Shown here one piece after another: positions 11,919-23,700 of a DNA stretch of 64,000 nucleotides (the first letter of the stretch is position 1; each line of letters begins with the position of its first letter). Source of the DNA: Syngnathus acus. Lineage: Eukaryota > Chordata > Actinopteri > Syngnathiformes > Syngnathidae. The position numbers and the translations under genes were made by a program. The notes below the pieces were generated by a model that worked only from the letters and a program-made list of their open reading frames with translations, ran no database searches and was not told the origin of the DNA. The stretch is taken from contig NC_051104.1 in the NCBI RefSeq assembly GCF_901709675.1, forward strand, positions 6,183,501-6,247,500. The letters are read 5' to 3'.

Positions 11919-14028
11919 AGTGCCAATGGACGCATTTAGAAAATAGTCACGAATAAAAAAGGGTCCGGGTTATGTTCCGCGTCAAGCCCTGTTGTTTGGA
12001 CTATCATCAACCTCTTTAGCTCCAGACGTAGCTACCTCACCGACAACACAGGAAGCAAGTGCGTGGGCTGTCAAATGTCAGTTCCTTGATCTAGAAATGA
12101 TTTCCTCCTTTCTATTTACTGTAGATCCTTAAGCGACATGGAAGCATCTTGTTTCTTCGTTGAAGAGATGACAAAGTACTAAAGAATTTCTCCTGAAGAG
12201 CCTGTTCCGACTCGACAGACACGTTCTATTTCTGATTTGTCTTCTTCGGCTTGTTTACCTGCTTGACAAGGCAAAGGGTGTTACACTACCGCCTAGTGGA
12301 GCGCTGTGTAACTACACTTTAAATTGTATCTACTCAATTCTCACCACCTAAACAGTATAAAACGCTTAATCTACGCGTGGGGGGGGGGGGGGGGGGGGGG
12401 AACAAATTCTTGTGGTGGGCCTCAGGACCAGGCATCTCATCCAGCAGCCCTGCAAAATGTGTCCTTTGTTACCTCATATTGTTTTTGTTGCTTTGATACT
12501 TGTCTTGTCTCAGTTGTTAGCAATGATTCTTGGAATAAAGACTTCTGCCATATTACTTAAGTGAATATATTTGCTGTGCATGTCTCATTCAAAATACAGT
12601 AGACAGTGACGAGGTGCAATAGTGAAACTATGAATAGTCCTTGTTTATTTCAAACTCACCACAAGGGGGCAGCAACGTGTGACATAAACGTCAAGGCATG
12701 TTTACTCATTTGTAGCCAAATTAATATATGATCAGATTTGAGAGCATCTATGTCACGCTCATCACACCTCAATAATTTCCTTGATATCATACAAGTAGTG
12801 TTCCTCCTTATCCATAGGTTACTGGCTCACTAATGATGGATTTTGACATCTACAGTATTATGAACATTGAATGGATACAAATACTTTCATTTGTTACAAA
12901 GCTTTATATAAAGTCAAGATAAAGTCTTCATCGACCACTTAAGCTTTTTTTTTCCATCCCAGGTGAGAGGGCGATCCAAACGTGGTAACCCAAGCCCACA
13001 GCATGTTTCGGTTACAATTTATGAGCCAATTAACAAAATATACTGTAGCAGGTAGAGGGAATGAGTTAGAGAACACAGCCAAGTTGTGAATCACTCGCCT
13101 AAACTGCTCTTTCACAATCAATAGTGCATTTCTCAATGACTCAAAGCAGCACAAGGGGTGGATGCTCGGGTACCAAGATAGTTGCGACCTTCCAATTCAC
13201 AAATCCGGAAAGTATGAGTGTTATATTGGAGAAAAGAAAAAAAGAAACAGGACATGATGTAAAAATATCAAATGAAAGCAGCTGTCCTTTCTGTGGTCCC
13301 ATGCTGTGATTTTCCCATGTCTCATCCATAGAGGTGAGATGAAGTCATCCAATCAAGTGCTGATCACACTGTTGTTTTTCAAGAGGTACACCAGAATTGA
13401 AGCTTGATGCCACAAGGGAAGAGATTCTTGATACTGAGCTAGAATAGGTTTTGCTCTCCTTATGCTAAAAAGAAATGCAAATAATTTAAATATTAATGGA
13501 AAATTTTCCAGATTGGTGTGATAGCAATATTGATTATTTTCAACGTGCAGATATTTTAGGCCTTCACATAACACGAAAGGTGTCCGGTCCAAAAAACAGG
13601 TTTTTAATGTTGACCGTGTAGTGACGTCTATATATATTTTGAATGGAGCACTTTCTGTTCATTAAAGACTCCGATCAGAACACAATGATTGTGTCCCGCC
13701 TTGCCCCTGGCAATCAAAAAGATTGATGAAAAAGACGCCCACGACAGTTGTGGATCACAGTCTGACAGAGATGTACTTCAAGTGCTGGGTTTCCCCATGT
13801 TGACTAATTTAAAGTTGTCTTCACGTCATCAACTTGCTGATGGACGTCTCTGCTGCGTGACAGACGGTAGAACGACTCAAAAAGGACATGTCCGTTTGCA
13901 AAAGGGCTTTGAGGAGTGGGAAGGTAAAGAAGGGCATCGGGGGGGATGGGGGAGATGCGTCCTGCGTGTGCGTGGTGTGTGCGTGTGTGTGTTTATTCAT
14001 CACCCCACAGGCACATGAGAAGCACAGA
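11919..14028. other. Intergenic between shrprbck1r and the C-RFa gene (divergent)
   Basis: No coding region is supported. The left edge should hold the shrprbck1r promoter. A run of 22 G lies at 12379-12400. Short open frames at 13353-13592 (minus) and 13689-14018 (plus) have no recognisable domain. The latter runs into a GT-rich stretch just upstream of the C-RFa TATA box. This interval separates the 8q24-type gene pair from the PRLH/MYRIP-type pair, so a rearrangement boundary may lie here. Confidence 0.6.
12379..12400. repeat. Poly-G run of 22
   Basis: This is an uninterrupted run of G in intergenic DNA. Long G or C runs also occur at 15986-16002, 17615-17627, 35404-35417, 38000-38016 and 55720-55734. 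They can form quadruplexes and are prone to length errors in sequencing. Confidence 0.95.
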
Positions 14029-14036
14029 TATATAAG
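14029..14036 (+). promoter_or_regulatory. prlh2: TATA box of the C-RFa (prlh2) gene
   Basis: TATATAAG lies about 30 bases before the inferred start of a short 5' non-coding exon (about 14060-14109). That exon ends in a good donor, TTCAGG followed by GTAAGT at 14110. The leader would splice to the acceptor CTGACTCCTCAG ending at 14715, one base before the first ATG. The TATA match and spacing are seen directly; the transcription start is inferred. Confidence 0.7.
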
Positions 14037-14716
14037 ATGCTGCACACCTGCTTGGCTCGGACAACGACAGACCTCGCCAGATGACCTCAGCCCTCTACCA
14101 AAGTTCAGGGTAAGTTAGATCTGCATTGCTCTTTTAAATTAAACATTTTAAAATAATTTATTACTGTTATCTGTTAGTTGAGAGAATTTCACTTCATTGC
14201 TATTTATTTGTTTCAAATTTTGCAATTCATTCATTGTTTTATTCTCAATTTTATACATCATTTTCAGAGCACGGGTGAAAAAAAAAACGGATTGAATTTT
14301 ATCTATTCTCACGATTATTTTCAACCATCCCAGCGATGTTTTCAGGAAATCTCAATCATAAAAAAAAGACGCTGGATGCAAAAGTAAAAAATATCCAATA
14401 GTGAGGTAATTACTTTAAAAACTATTTTACTTCAAATGAATTATTTATCATTTTAGTCTTGACCTGTTCAAGATTTGTCATGATGGCGAATCTGTATTCA
14501 TTCAGATTTAGAACTGAAAATCTCAGATAATATCTTCAAACTGTCTTCTATGTAATGTTGCAACAGACAAATTGCCATCAAGTTTGATCAAACATTTGAA
14601 ATTGTGTACTATCAAGCGGCCAAAAGTGCATGATTTAGTCAGTAGACCTTTTTTCCACCTGTTTGAGGGTGTGAGGTGACCAGCCCCCTTTCCGTGCCTT
14701 CGACTGACTCCTCAGC

Positions 14717-15306
14717 ATGATGCCCGGGAGAGTGACGGATGTCCAAGCCAGGAGCGGGCTGCCTGGATCTTTGGCTCTTTTCCTCGTCGTCCTGCTGCTT
14801 CTCTTCTCCTCCTGCAACCTCAGCAGCGCACACAGCACCACAGTGGAGCATGACTTCCATATTGTGCACAACATGGACAACAGAAGTAAGTTACATTTTC
14901 AGTATTTCTTTCAGATAACTTAGTGGCATATTTAAAATAATTTGTTATTAAATATAAATAATTCATTAAAAATGAACTTTTAATTGCTTTTGAATTTCTC
15001 AATAGGGTTAATACACTGTATATAAAAACGACGACGTGAGACCAATTGCCTTAAATGTATCATCTCAGTGAAAGAAGTGATGCACGTGTTTGTTGTCCAG
15101 GTCCAGAGATAGACCCCTTTTGGTACGTGGGCCGCGGCGTGAGACCCATCGGGCGCTTCGGGAAGCGACATAGCCGGGTTGAGGCAATGGGTGATGTGGG
15201 GATGCAGCCTGTTGTCACAATGCTGGAGTTGCTTTTCAACAGTCTGCAGAACAAGGAGAACCTGGACAAGGTGCTGAATGGAGAGGATGGGGACTGGTTA
15301 CCATGA
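14717..15306 (+). CDS. prlh2: C-RFa / prolactin-releasing peptide 2 precursor (124 aa)
   Basis: This is a secreted neuropeptide precursor whose product acts on PrRP-type GPCRs in brain and pituitary. Coding exons 14717-14885 and 15101-15306 join in phase 1 (375 nt). Residues 1-38 form a strong signal peptide (LALFLVVLLLLF core, likely cut after SSA). After an 18-residue spacer, a single Arg at residue 56 precedes the mature peptide SPEIDPFWYVGRGVRPIGRF (57-76). This is identical to the peptide known as Carassius RFamide. Gly77 donates the C-terminal amide and Lys-Arg 78-79 is the cleavage site. The last 45 residues form an acidic, leucine-rich tail. The mature Ser57 codon is split by the intron. 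Two adjacent ATGs (14717, 14720) are both usable. This is the C-RFa paralogue rather than the mammalian-type PRLH peptide; in some databases it is simply called prlh. Confidence 0.95.
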
Positions 15307-15383
15307 CAACGCGCATCTCTCCCTTGCATCACCCGACAAACTCTGAATACGTGTCCATTCTGTGTTCCTCCTTGGTGATTGTT

Positions 15384-15389
15384 AATAAA
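15384..15389 (+). terminator. prlh2: Poly(A) signal of prlh2
   Basis: AATAAA lies 78 bases after the TGA stop, followed by a GT-rich stretch (ATGTGTTGTGTAC) near 15404-15416. This is the usual arrangement for 3' end formation. Confidence 0.75.
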
Positions 15390-17691
15390 ATCAACCTGCA
15401 AATATGTGTTGTGTACATATGGAAATGCAGTTTATATTGAATAATAAATATGAACTTAATAGTCTTCAGGCTCGACTTGTGGATGCGACACACCACACAT
15501 GCAGTGTTTCAACTTGCAAATTTTATTCCATTCATAATACATTTTTCTCCAGGTGCACCATGGCACATTAGTGTATTATTTATGAGACTTGGTACTATTT
15601 TCCCCAACATGTCAAATGGACTGCAACAAACGACAGCAGATAAAGTGAATGTGGCACTGCGCACGGTAAACTTTGACCTCGTCATTTCAACAGGAACCTG
15701 CTTTCCCAATTGAACTTATTAACGTGGGAGACATTTCCATTAATTCCTGTGTGAAGTCATGAGCGCCATATTACATTGAATGGTGGTTCAACTATGATTG
15801 GGCAATATACACATATTCGATATCATATCCATACATATTGTATATTAACACATTCTCAGATGACATTTTTACAAAAATACAGGACACCGACATTTGGACC
15901 CTTGTAGCTGTGCTTCTCATGACATTTGTACATCACAAACATGCTTTTATATACTGTATCAAGTTATCAACACATGATAACAACACCCCCCCCCCCCCCC
16001 CCATGCCCCAAAAACAAATGTTGCAAGGAAGTATTATTTATAAAAAGGGGTGGAGCATGTGCACAGAGGCAGATAGATTGCACCTTTTGTTGTTTTTTTT
16101 GAGTTTCCACCAGCCAGTCAGATAATCAAGCTCACGTGAACTGCTAATGGATGAGAGGAGAAATTAGAAAAAATAAAAATTAAGCAGTATTCTCACATTT
16201 AATAAGAATCATCATAGCCTTATCTCCTTTATAATGTTGCCATTCGAATTTTAAATGCAGACATACACAGAAAGCACTTAGTCATGTCTCACAGGAACCG
16301 CTGAGGATAAAATAAAGCTTTTGTGATAATGTGCATTAAAAAATGTTCCGTTAGTACAAAAATAAATTGCTTTGAACAAAAAAACTGTGGTTTCATGACA
16401 CGGACAAAACCAGCTATTTAATATCTTCTATGTGAGAGAAAAGTTTGGACAGGGAAAGATCCGTTGCTCAAACAAAAGGCCGCTATGTTGGAAAGTAAGA
16501 GAGAAAATGAGAGCAGAAGAAGAGAATACTGCAATAAATGAATGGCTCGTTCATTTTCACTTTAAAACTGAATGGCACACGGTTGGTTTAGTTTTGCTTT
16601 CATTCACATGATAGAGTTTGCCTTTCGTAATCAATTCTCATTTGAATCATCTCTATTACGGCTACTGTTGAATTCATTTCGAACATTTTGGTAAAAACGT
16701 TTTTTTCCGCTTATTTGCATTCTAATAGAAAGTCATATGAGAAAATGTGGTGTTAAGAGATATTACGTGAATAGACTTGGACCTCATGCTTAGCTGTATG
16801 ATTTTAAAAATGGACATAAACCAACCTGGTTTTTTTTGTTTTTTTTATGGCAGAAAAAGAACGCTCACCCCGTTAACACTGAAAAGTCCAAAATTTCCAA
16901 CATCTGAAGCAAGGTAAGAGCAAATTCGTTTCAAACTGAAATGTGCACACAATTATGCTGCCCTTCATGAACGCAAACTACAATATCACCCTCATATTTA
17001 TGAATTACCAATAATTATTATTATTATTTTTTAAATTCCTTAGAAATTCACCTATTCGCTGTTTTGCACCCAGGCCAATGCCCAGCTTAAGTTGAAAGTA
17101 TTTTTTTGGTGCATCTGAACAGTGTTGAAGGGAGGGGAGGAGCTTCAGTCAGGCTTCACTTTAAATACATATTTTTCCGTGGCGGGGCTCAGTCTTCATT
17201 GCCTACGAATAGTGATGGAACACTGTAAAAATGTTTTGGATATTTTTTTACTTCCCAGCAGTCCAGACTGATCTTGAAATGACAATAATCCCCTCTTAAT
17301 GGAACATCATGTGCAAATGGACAATCATTCATGAAATCTGGAAGGTTGGAACCCTCGTGACATTGGAGTCCAAGCTGTGGCGAAACATCTCATAATTACG
17401 AGTCCATGACTGCACTGTACATCCTAACCACGGTGGAAATTAAAGTTGGATATTGTTTTTGAGATGTTTTAAGGCAGAGACTCTCCAGTCATCTTTGCTG
17501 TATGCATGGCGTGATAAGGGTTGAGTGTTTTGTGGGGCCCAACAGGGCAGGTGGAGGTTTGGTGTGGAGCTGGAGGTGGACTCTGGGTCAAGGCACTGCA
17601 TGAGTCGGGAAGGAGGGGGGGGGGGGGCTCTCGTCCACAGGACTTTGGTGTGTGGCCCTGAGGGGACTTGTGCTGCTGCTCCTCATCAACA
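15390..17691. other. Convergent intergenic region between prlh2 and myrip, including the myrip 3' UTR
   Basis: No coding sequence is supported. The myrip message runs leftward into this region from the stop at 17692. No canonical minus-strand AATAAA stands out within the first kilobase, so the 3' end is not placed. A 17-base C run lies at 15986-16002, and the rest is AT-rich. Confidence 0.55.
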
Positions 17692-17735
17692 CTATGGCCG
17701 AAAGACTTCCATCGACTCGTCTGGCTCTGCTCTAT
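17692..17735 (-). other. myrip: Candidate last coding exon of myrip
   Basis: Exon 15 ends in phase 1 after [10 protein letters not shown]. The acceptor TATGTTTTCAG continues in phase and adds [14 protein letters not shown] before TAG. A longer frame here (to 17469) is open but does not fit the phase of exon 15. Human MYRIP has a longer and different tail after the same KLPAPPVK stretch. This exon may therefore be a fish-specific or alternative end, or the usual last exon may have been missed. Confidence 0.5.
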
Positions 17736-20700
17736 CTGAAAACATACGTACACATAAATATTAAGGGATTTGTTCATGAATAAAATTATTCACTAGATCT
17801 TCCACAAAAAAAAAAAAAAAGAATTCCTCTATCCAAATGAATGGAGAGAAGGGAAGAAAAAGATAAATGCTTTGAGAATTTTTTTTTTTTGCGGAGAGCT
17901 TCTGGCAAGATGATAAAAAGAGACTAATAAACTAAAATCAGTGTGACTAAGTTGCTCGTTTCATGCAACTAACTAAAAAACAAATCTGAATCGGAGCTGC
18001 ATATGGTTCAATGCAGGTTATGGAGGAAAAAAAAACTGGCTGGGGAAAAAAAAAAGCCATTCACTGGTGTTAAAAGGAGACAACAACTTGTTGGTTGCTA
18101 AAACAGCCTTGGCCTCTTGTTGCGCAAGTTTCCATTTGGATGTTTTACATCTAATGGAGCTTTTCAGCTAATGAGTCCGCTGGCCAGCAGATGTATTCAT
18201 TTTTACTTCCATTCAGCAAGCAAGCTTTTGTCTTTGCACAATAAGGGAAATGTGTGACATTAAGAAAAATGGAATAAAGTCCCTCTCTCTGTCTCGCTGA
18301 CCCAAGTTACACAAACGCAAAAAAACCATTCTAAGATAAAGGAAAAGAAAAAAGGATAAAGAAAAACTTCAGTGATGATTGTTAGTTATTAAAATATTTT
18401 TCCAATACTGCATCCTGAAAGTAATTATCGGTTCCTTTTTTATTTTATTTTTTTTTCCTCAGGTGCATCGAGCTTACAAAAATGGTTGAATAAAACCTGC
18501 AGGAGCATTTTAAATTATTTATATTAAGCGCAAACCTTTATTTGGTACCTTTTAGTGGAGGGGCTGGCAGCTTTCTCCTCTGATGGCGTGATGAGTCCAA
18601 GGTTTGTGGCTGCATTGTCAGTAAAACAATAAACCTTATCATGACTACACTTGACGTATATCGTAACTTAATCAACTATGGCTCGAAAAGTTTAATACCT
18701 TTGTTGTTGGCTTGAACTTGGAGAAATGATTGCACACGGTAACATTTAACCCTGCAGTTTTAAGAGCCGATATCCTGGCCTCAATGTTGGATATCTAAAA
18801 GTAGAAATAAATAGTTCAAGTCGTAATTCTACAATTGCATTATTATGCAATTTCAATCTCTTCCAGTACCTGCATTTCAGATTGTTGGACTTGAGCAGCA
18901 GCAGTAGCCACTTGGTCTTCCAGGAAAGCCAGTTCTGTATCTGTGGTCCCACTACTGATATTGCGGGCACACTGCTCCAAGTCACCCAGCGCCCCCTCTA
19001 GGCCATAAACAGCACCAGCAGCCAGGTAAACCTTCAAAGTGAGAACCTGTTAGAACTGGAGAAATAACCTAGCTGTTGAAGTAGGACAATGCATTAAGAG
19101 TTACATTCTCCTCCATCTTGGTAAGCCTCTGGTCCAGTTTGCGGGTCTCAGAGCTGCTGGAGATGGCGGTCGCGCTCTGAGGTTCCGAGGGCGAGCAGCC
19201 GTCCCTTCCCGCCTCGCTGATCAGTTCCTCGGTGGCGTTCAAAACCTTCAACACCTCTGTGGTGATGCTGCAGAGGGATGCCGCTGAATACTTCTGCTTC
19301 ATTTGAGAAACACACACAGAATTATCATTTTATTATCAAAAATATGACCTGATTTCATGCTATCAGAACCACCTGGGTTTTTTCTGGGGAGGTGGGCAGT
19401 GCCTCTAGGCCCACCCTAGCTACGCCAATGTCTGTAATACCAACTAACTTAACTGATTGTGACTTCTTCCTTGACAGAATAAGGTTTCAATATACACCAT
19501 ATTATATTTCAGAAAATGTACTTAATGGCTATCTGTCTGAGTGCTAAATACGGTCCAGAAATCCATAGACTAACACTGACCACGAAAGGGGAAAAGAGAG
19601 ACAGATCTTTTCTCAATATGAAATGAATCACTGGCTGAAGCTTTAATCAGTGGATGTATTGATCGCTCTCAGCACACACTGATAATGTGACAAAAGGCAG
19701 CGGTTGAGCTTGCGGATGCAGACTCACTCTATTAGTAAAGTAGGACGGGCTTCATCTTTTTTTTCTATTAAACATCCCATCATTTCCGAATTCATACATG
19801 ACTAACTACTAGATGGTCATGAATTTTAGTGTTAGTGTGTTACTCCTTGTCAAATTAAAAAAAAAAATGCAAACATCTTAAAATTCATCTGTACCTATTT
19901 TTCAATGAATAGGATGATTATTTATTGTTAATGAGGAGTTATAGTATTTTTCCATCTCTGTTGTCTAACCCTATTAAAGTCATGACAGGTTGTACCCACT
20001 AACATATTTTCCACATATTGTGGCAGAATGGTCTCATCGGTGTGACTTTGTCACGAGTCTGACACCGCTCACGCAACACCAACGTGGGTCTTTGTGGTAT
20101 TTGTAAAAGGTGAGTCAACATCTTCCAAGATTCATTAGCTTTGTAAAGACAGTTACTTTAAAAAGTAATCACATTAGATTACAAGTTACAGTCAAATAAT
20201 CAGGTTGAACGTTTTCTGGAAAGCGCAAGTACAGTCAAACATGTCCTTTACAATAACTGATTTTGTTTTTATTATTTCTTAATTATTACATTTGTTGCAT
20301 GCACAATACGTGCGTGAATGATCACTGGCTGAAAAGTACTCTTTAAAATGTTATCAAATGCGACTCACTGCTGTACCCCAGAGGCTATCAAATGAAATGA
20401 CCACATTGATAATATTATGATTCATATCACATTATTGTCCAACTGTCTTTCTTTTAAGAAAAAGTTCATGATTGTCAGGCAGGCTTAAAAGACGAACATA
20501 ACAGATGTGTATTGTGCATGTACGAAAATGTAAATAAGGATTTTGGTCAGAAGAACAACTGCATCGACATCTAAAACACAAATCCTTACCTGGTTGTCAG
20601 ACAGCGCCGCCTCCTGGTAAGATGGCGTAACAGCAGGGCTGCTGGCAGCACTGCAGGCATTCTTCCATTCCGTCATCTCCTTCTCCAAATCTCGCCTATG

Positions 20701-23700
20701 CTGTCTTTTGTTTTTTCTTCTCTCTCCTCGCTTCTGCTCCTTGTCATCTCCGGCCTCCTCCGAACTCCCCGCTCGCTTCTCGATCCTGGTCTCCTTCACT
20801 CGTCCTTCCGCGCTCAGCGGTGGACTTTTTATCAACCTCTCACTTCCTGTCATCGCTTCACCGTTCACTTGACTGGTTTGGTCACTTGCTTTTTCTCTTA
20901 GTCTGACACTTGACCTTTGCTTCTCCGTTTCCGTGTCTTTTGGCTTGGCTCTGCCACTTTCATTTTCCATGTGTTTGAGCGCGGGCCACTCCTCCTCTGA
21001 CGAGCTGCTCTCTCTGCTGGTAGTGCGGCTCCTGACCAGCTGACTGATCCTGGACCGTATTTCTTCCTCCAGCGGGTCGGCAGGGCCAGATACAGGTCCG
21101 GCACCGACGTGGTGGGCTCCGGGGACCAGAGAGTGGGGCGAAAGAGGGCTGCTCGGGCCTACAGAATTTGAAGCAGCTTTGTCAAAGTCTTGGGAATCGG
21201 GTATGATGGCATCTAATGTGAAGGCATCTGGTGCTGCTGTGCTCATTGACACTGTGTCAGTTACAGTCTTATCCTCGCTTAAGCTTCTCTTCAGTATATC
21301 ATGGAGAAGAAAACCACTGTTCTCCTTCAGGAGAAGAGAAAAGCAGAACATGAAAAGAACATTGGTCAACATCTCGGAGGGAAGCCGGAATTTGGTACCT
21401 GAATGGACTGCGAGTTATTCCGGCTCTCGGCCCTGCTCTCGTTTAACGAATCTCTCTTGCTTTTGCGCCGCCGCCGTGACCTTTTCACTTGGTCGTTTTG
21501 CCTTTCGTCTGCCTCGCTGCTGTCCCCCATCACCTGCAAATATGGATGGTGGGGTTCGTGAGCTTGCAATCAAGAGGCAACAGAAATCCTTCTCTAAAAC
21601 AGAATCTGTGCGATTGCACACACCTTGGGGTTAAAGTTCACATCCAGAGCCCCTGAGAGAAGCGGGTACGGAGAGAGGTTTTGGTGAAGGTGTGGGTGGT
21701 ACATCGGTTGGTGGTAAGGGTGAAGGTGGGTGTCTGAAGGTCCTTTTTTCCTATGCGGGTTTTGAGGTGGTTTCCAAGGACAGGACGAGCGCGCCGATGA
21801 AGCCTCTGAGTCGGAATTGAGAGTCTCCGTGTTGGTATACTGGCCAGAGGAAGGTGAGGTCACGGGGAGGTGCTGCGTATACGTCCACTCGGGGTCGTGC
21901 TGCGAGTCCGTGTAGTAAGTCTCGTCGGATAACTTGCGGTGGAACTGTTGCAACGCCGTGCCCCAGCTGCCTTGGTCGTCCTCCTCGGAGTCGGAACCCA
22001 TCTCGTCGTAGGCCGAGACAACGCCGGACTCCTTTTCCAAGACGCTGAACACCAGGCTTTTCCTCTTGGTGAGAAGGCTGGGACGAGAGAGTTGAGAGCT
22101 GTGGAGAGCAAGCCAGTTGCCGTCTGGACTTTGGAGGACTGATGATGCACCTTTAAAAAAAAAAAAGTCCCACATAACACCATCACCTGGATTTTACAAA
22201 GAATAAATAAGTGTCATTACTTGAATTGTCTAGTCGGTCCACACTCTTCCAGGTGGGCAGCGATGCGGCTTTGGCTTCTCTCTTCAGAGAAGAATACTCC
22301 TGGCGGCTGCCGGCCGTGCCGACAACTTCGTCCTGAGGAACTTTTTCGGGAGAGTCGTCACTGGTGAGGGAGAAGGCTGAGCGTGAGCGCTGAAAATACA
22401 CACACACATATACACACGCAGGTAGAAATGCAAATGAAGGACCGCATAGTGGACTCAAATGGGAAGGTGTGTAAAAAAAAAAAAAAAAGAACAATACCGA
22501 TTTGAATTAAAATATCTCAAAACATCCACTAAAAAGTTGAGCCTAAAAATTCTCATCAGTAGGTGGCGCTAAAAGCAAGCCAATGAAAGTCTAATATTGA
22601 TGAGAGGAGCTTCATAATTGAAGGCTGAGATAACAGTGAGCCTAGACAACAATATGATTTGCATATTTGCATACAAGTCTGTCTAATTGAGCGTGTTTGA
22701 AGGGAAGCTGATAAACAGAGGACGTCTCGTGGCGGGCTGAGTTGTCGAGAAAGGATCCAAGTGAATTCGACGGGACTTTGATCAGTTAAACAGAGGGAAA
22801 TGGAGTGCTGCTTTGAACACGGAATAATGACAAATGTCACTGATGACAAAAAGTCCCCGCTGGCAAAGTTGTGATGCTAATAAACAAGTCATGCAGTGTG
22901 TGCAGCATATTTTTATTCATCTGTTACATTGTTGCATTTTAATTTTTCTGTGTGGAAACGCGATTTAAAATTAGACACCTGTAGATTTTCTACATTTCTG
23001 AATATTATCTTGATTTGAAACAATTTCAAAATGCGGTGATGTCTTCGCAGTGACGAACGACATCGCACCACACAGTGAGTGTTTTTGTTTGGGGTGTCGG
23101 CTGCATGATGTACATTTGCGGAGGCGCTGACTAACCGAGAGGGTGAAGGATGTTTTGAGGCGTTCCGAAGATCCTTGTGAAGATGTTTGAGCTCGCGAGG
23201 GTGAGACTTGATCACTGGTCTGAGTCAAGGACTGAGGCGGAGGCCAGACAAAGTCATACTCTGTTTGCATCTCCGAGCGCTTCCTCCTTTGGATGATCTA
23301 GTAAAAAAAAAAAGCATTTTAAATGATTGTCCATTTAAACAATTGAAAGAAGAAGAAGTCCAAATACCTTTTGCACAATGGTTGTAGCAAGTTCCTCTAT
23401 GAGCTCTTCTTTGTGGTCCCGCAGATACCGAGCCTCATTCTGCTTCTCCTATACACACAAACAACTCGTTAAGATTTATCGACTCTGTTTTTTTTTAAGG
23501 GACAATCCAAAGATGCTCAGCTATGACTGATTTTTTTGACCGTTTTTTTTCTTTCAGTTTTTTTCATACTGGAAAAAAACGGACTTTCTACTGATCACAG
23601 CTCAGAGAGAGAAAAGTGAGAAAGGAGTCAAGGCCAAATGTCTCACCAAACTGTCACTGAACTCCTCCGCCTTGGCGATGGCTTCCTCTATGGCTTCTTC

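Noticed and set aside
13689-14018. 109-codon plus-strand frame upstream of the C-RFa TATA box
   Set aside because: It lies before the promoter, ends in a GT-rich repeat region and shows no domain.
17469-17777. 102-codon minus-strand proline-rich frame
   Set aside because: It is out of phase with myrip exon 15. The in-phase reading from the same acceptor stops after 14 residues.
20698-21634. Plus-strand frames of 67 and 151 codons
   Set aside because: They mirror the long open exons of myrip on the minus strand.
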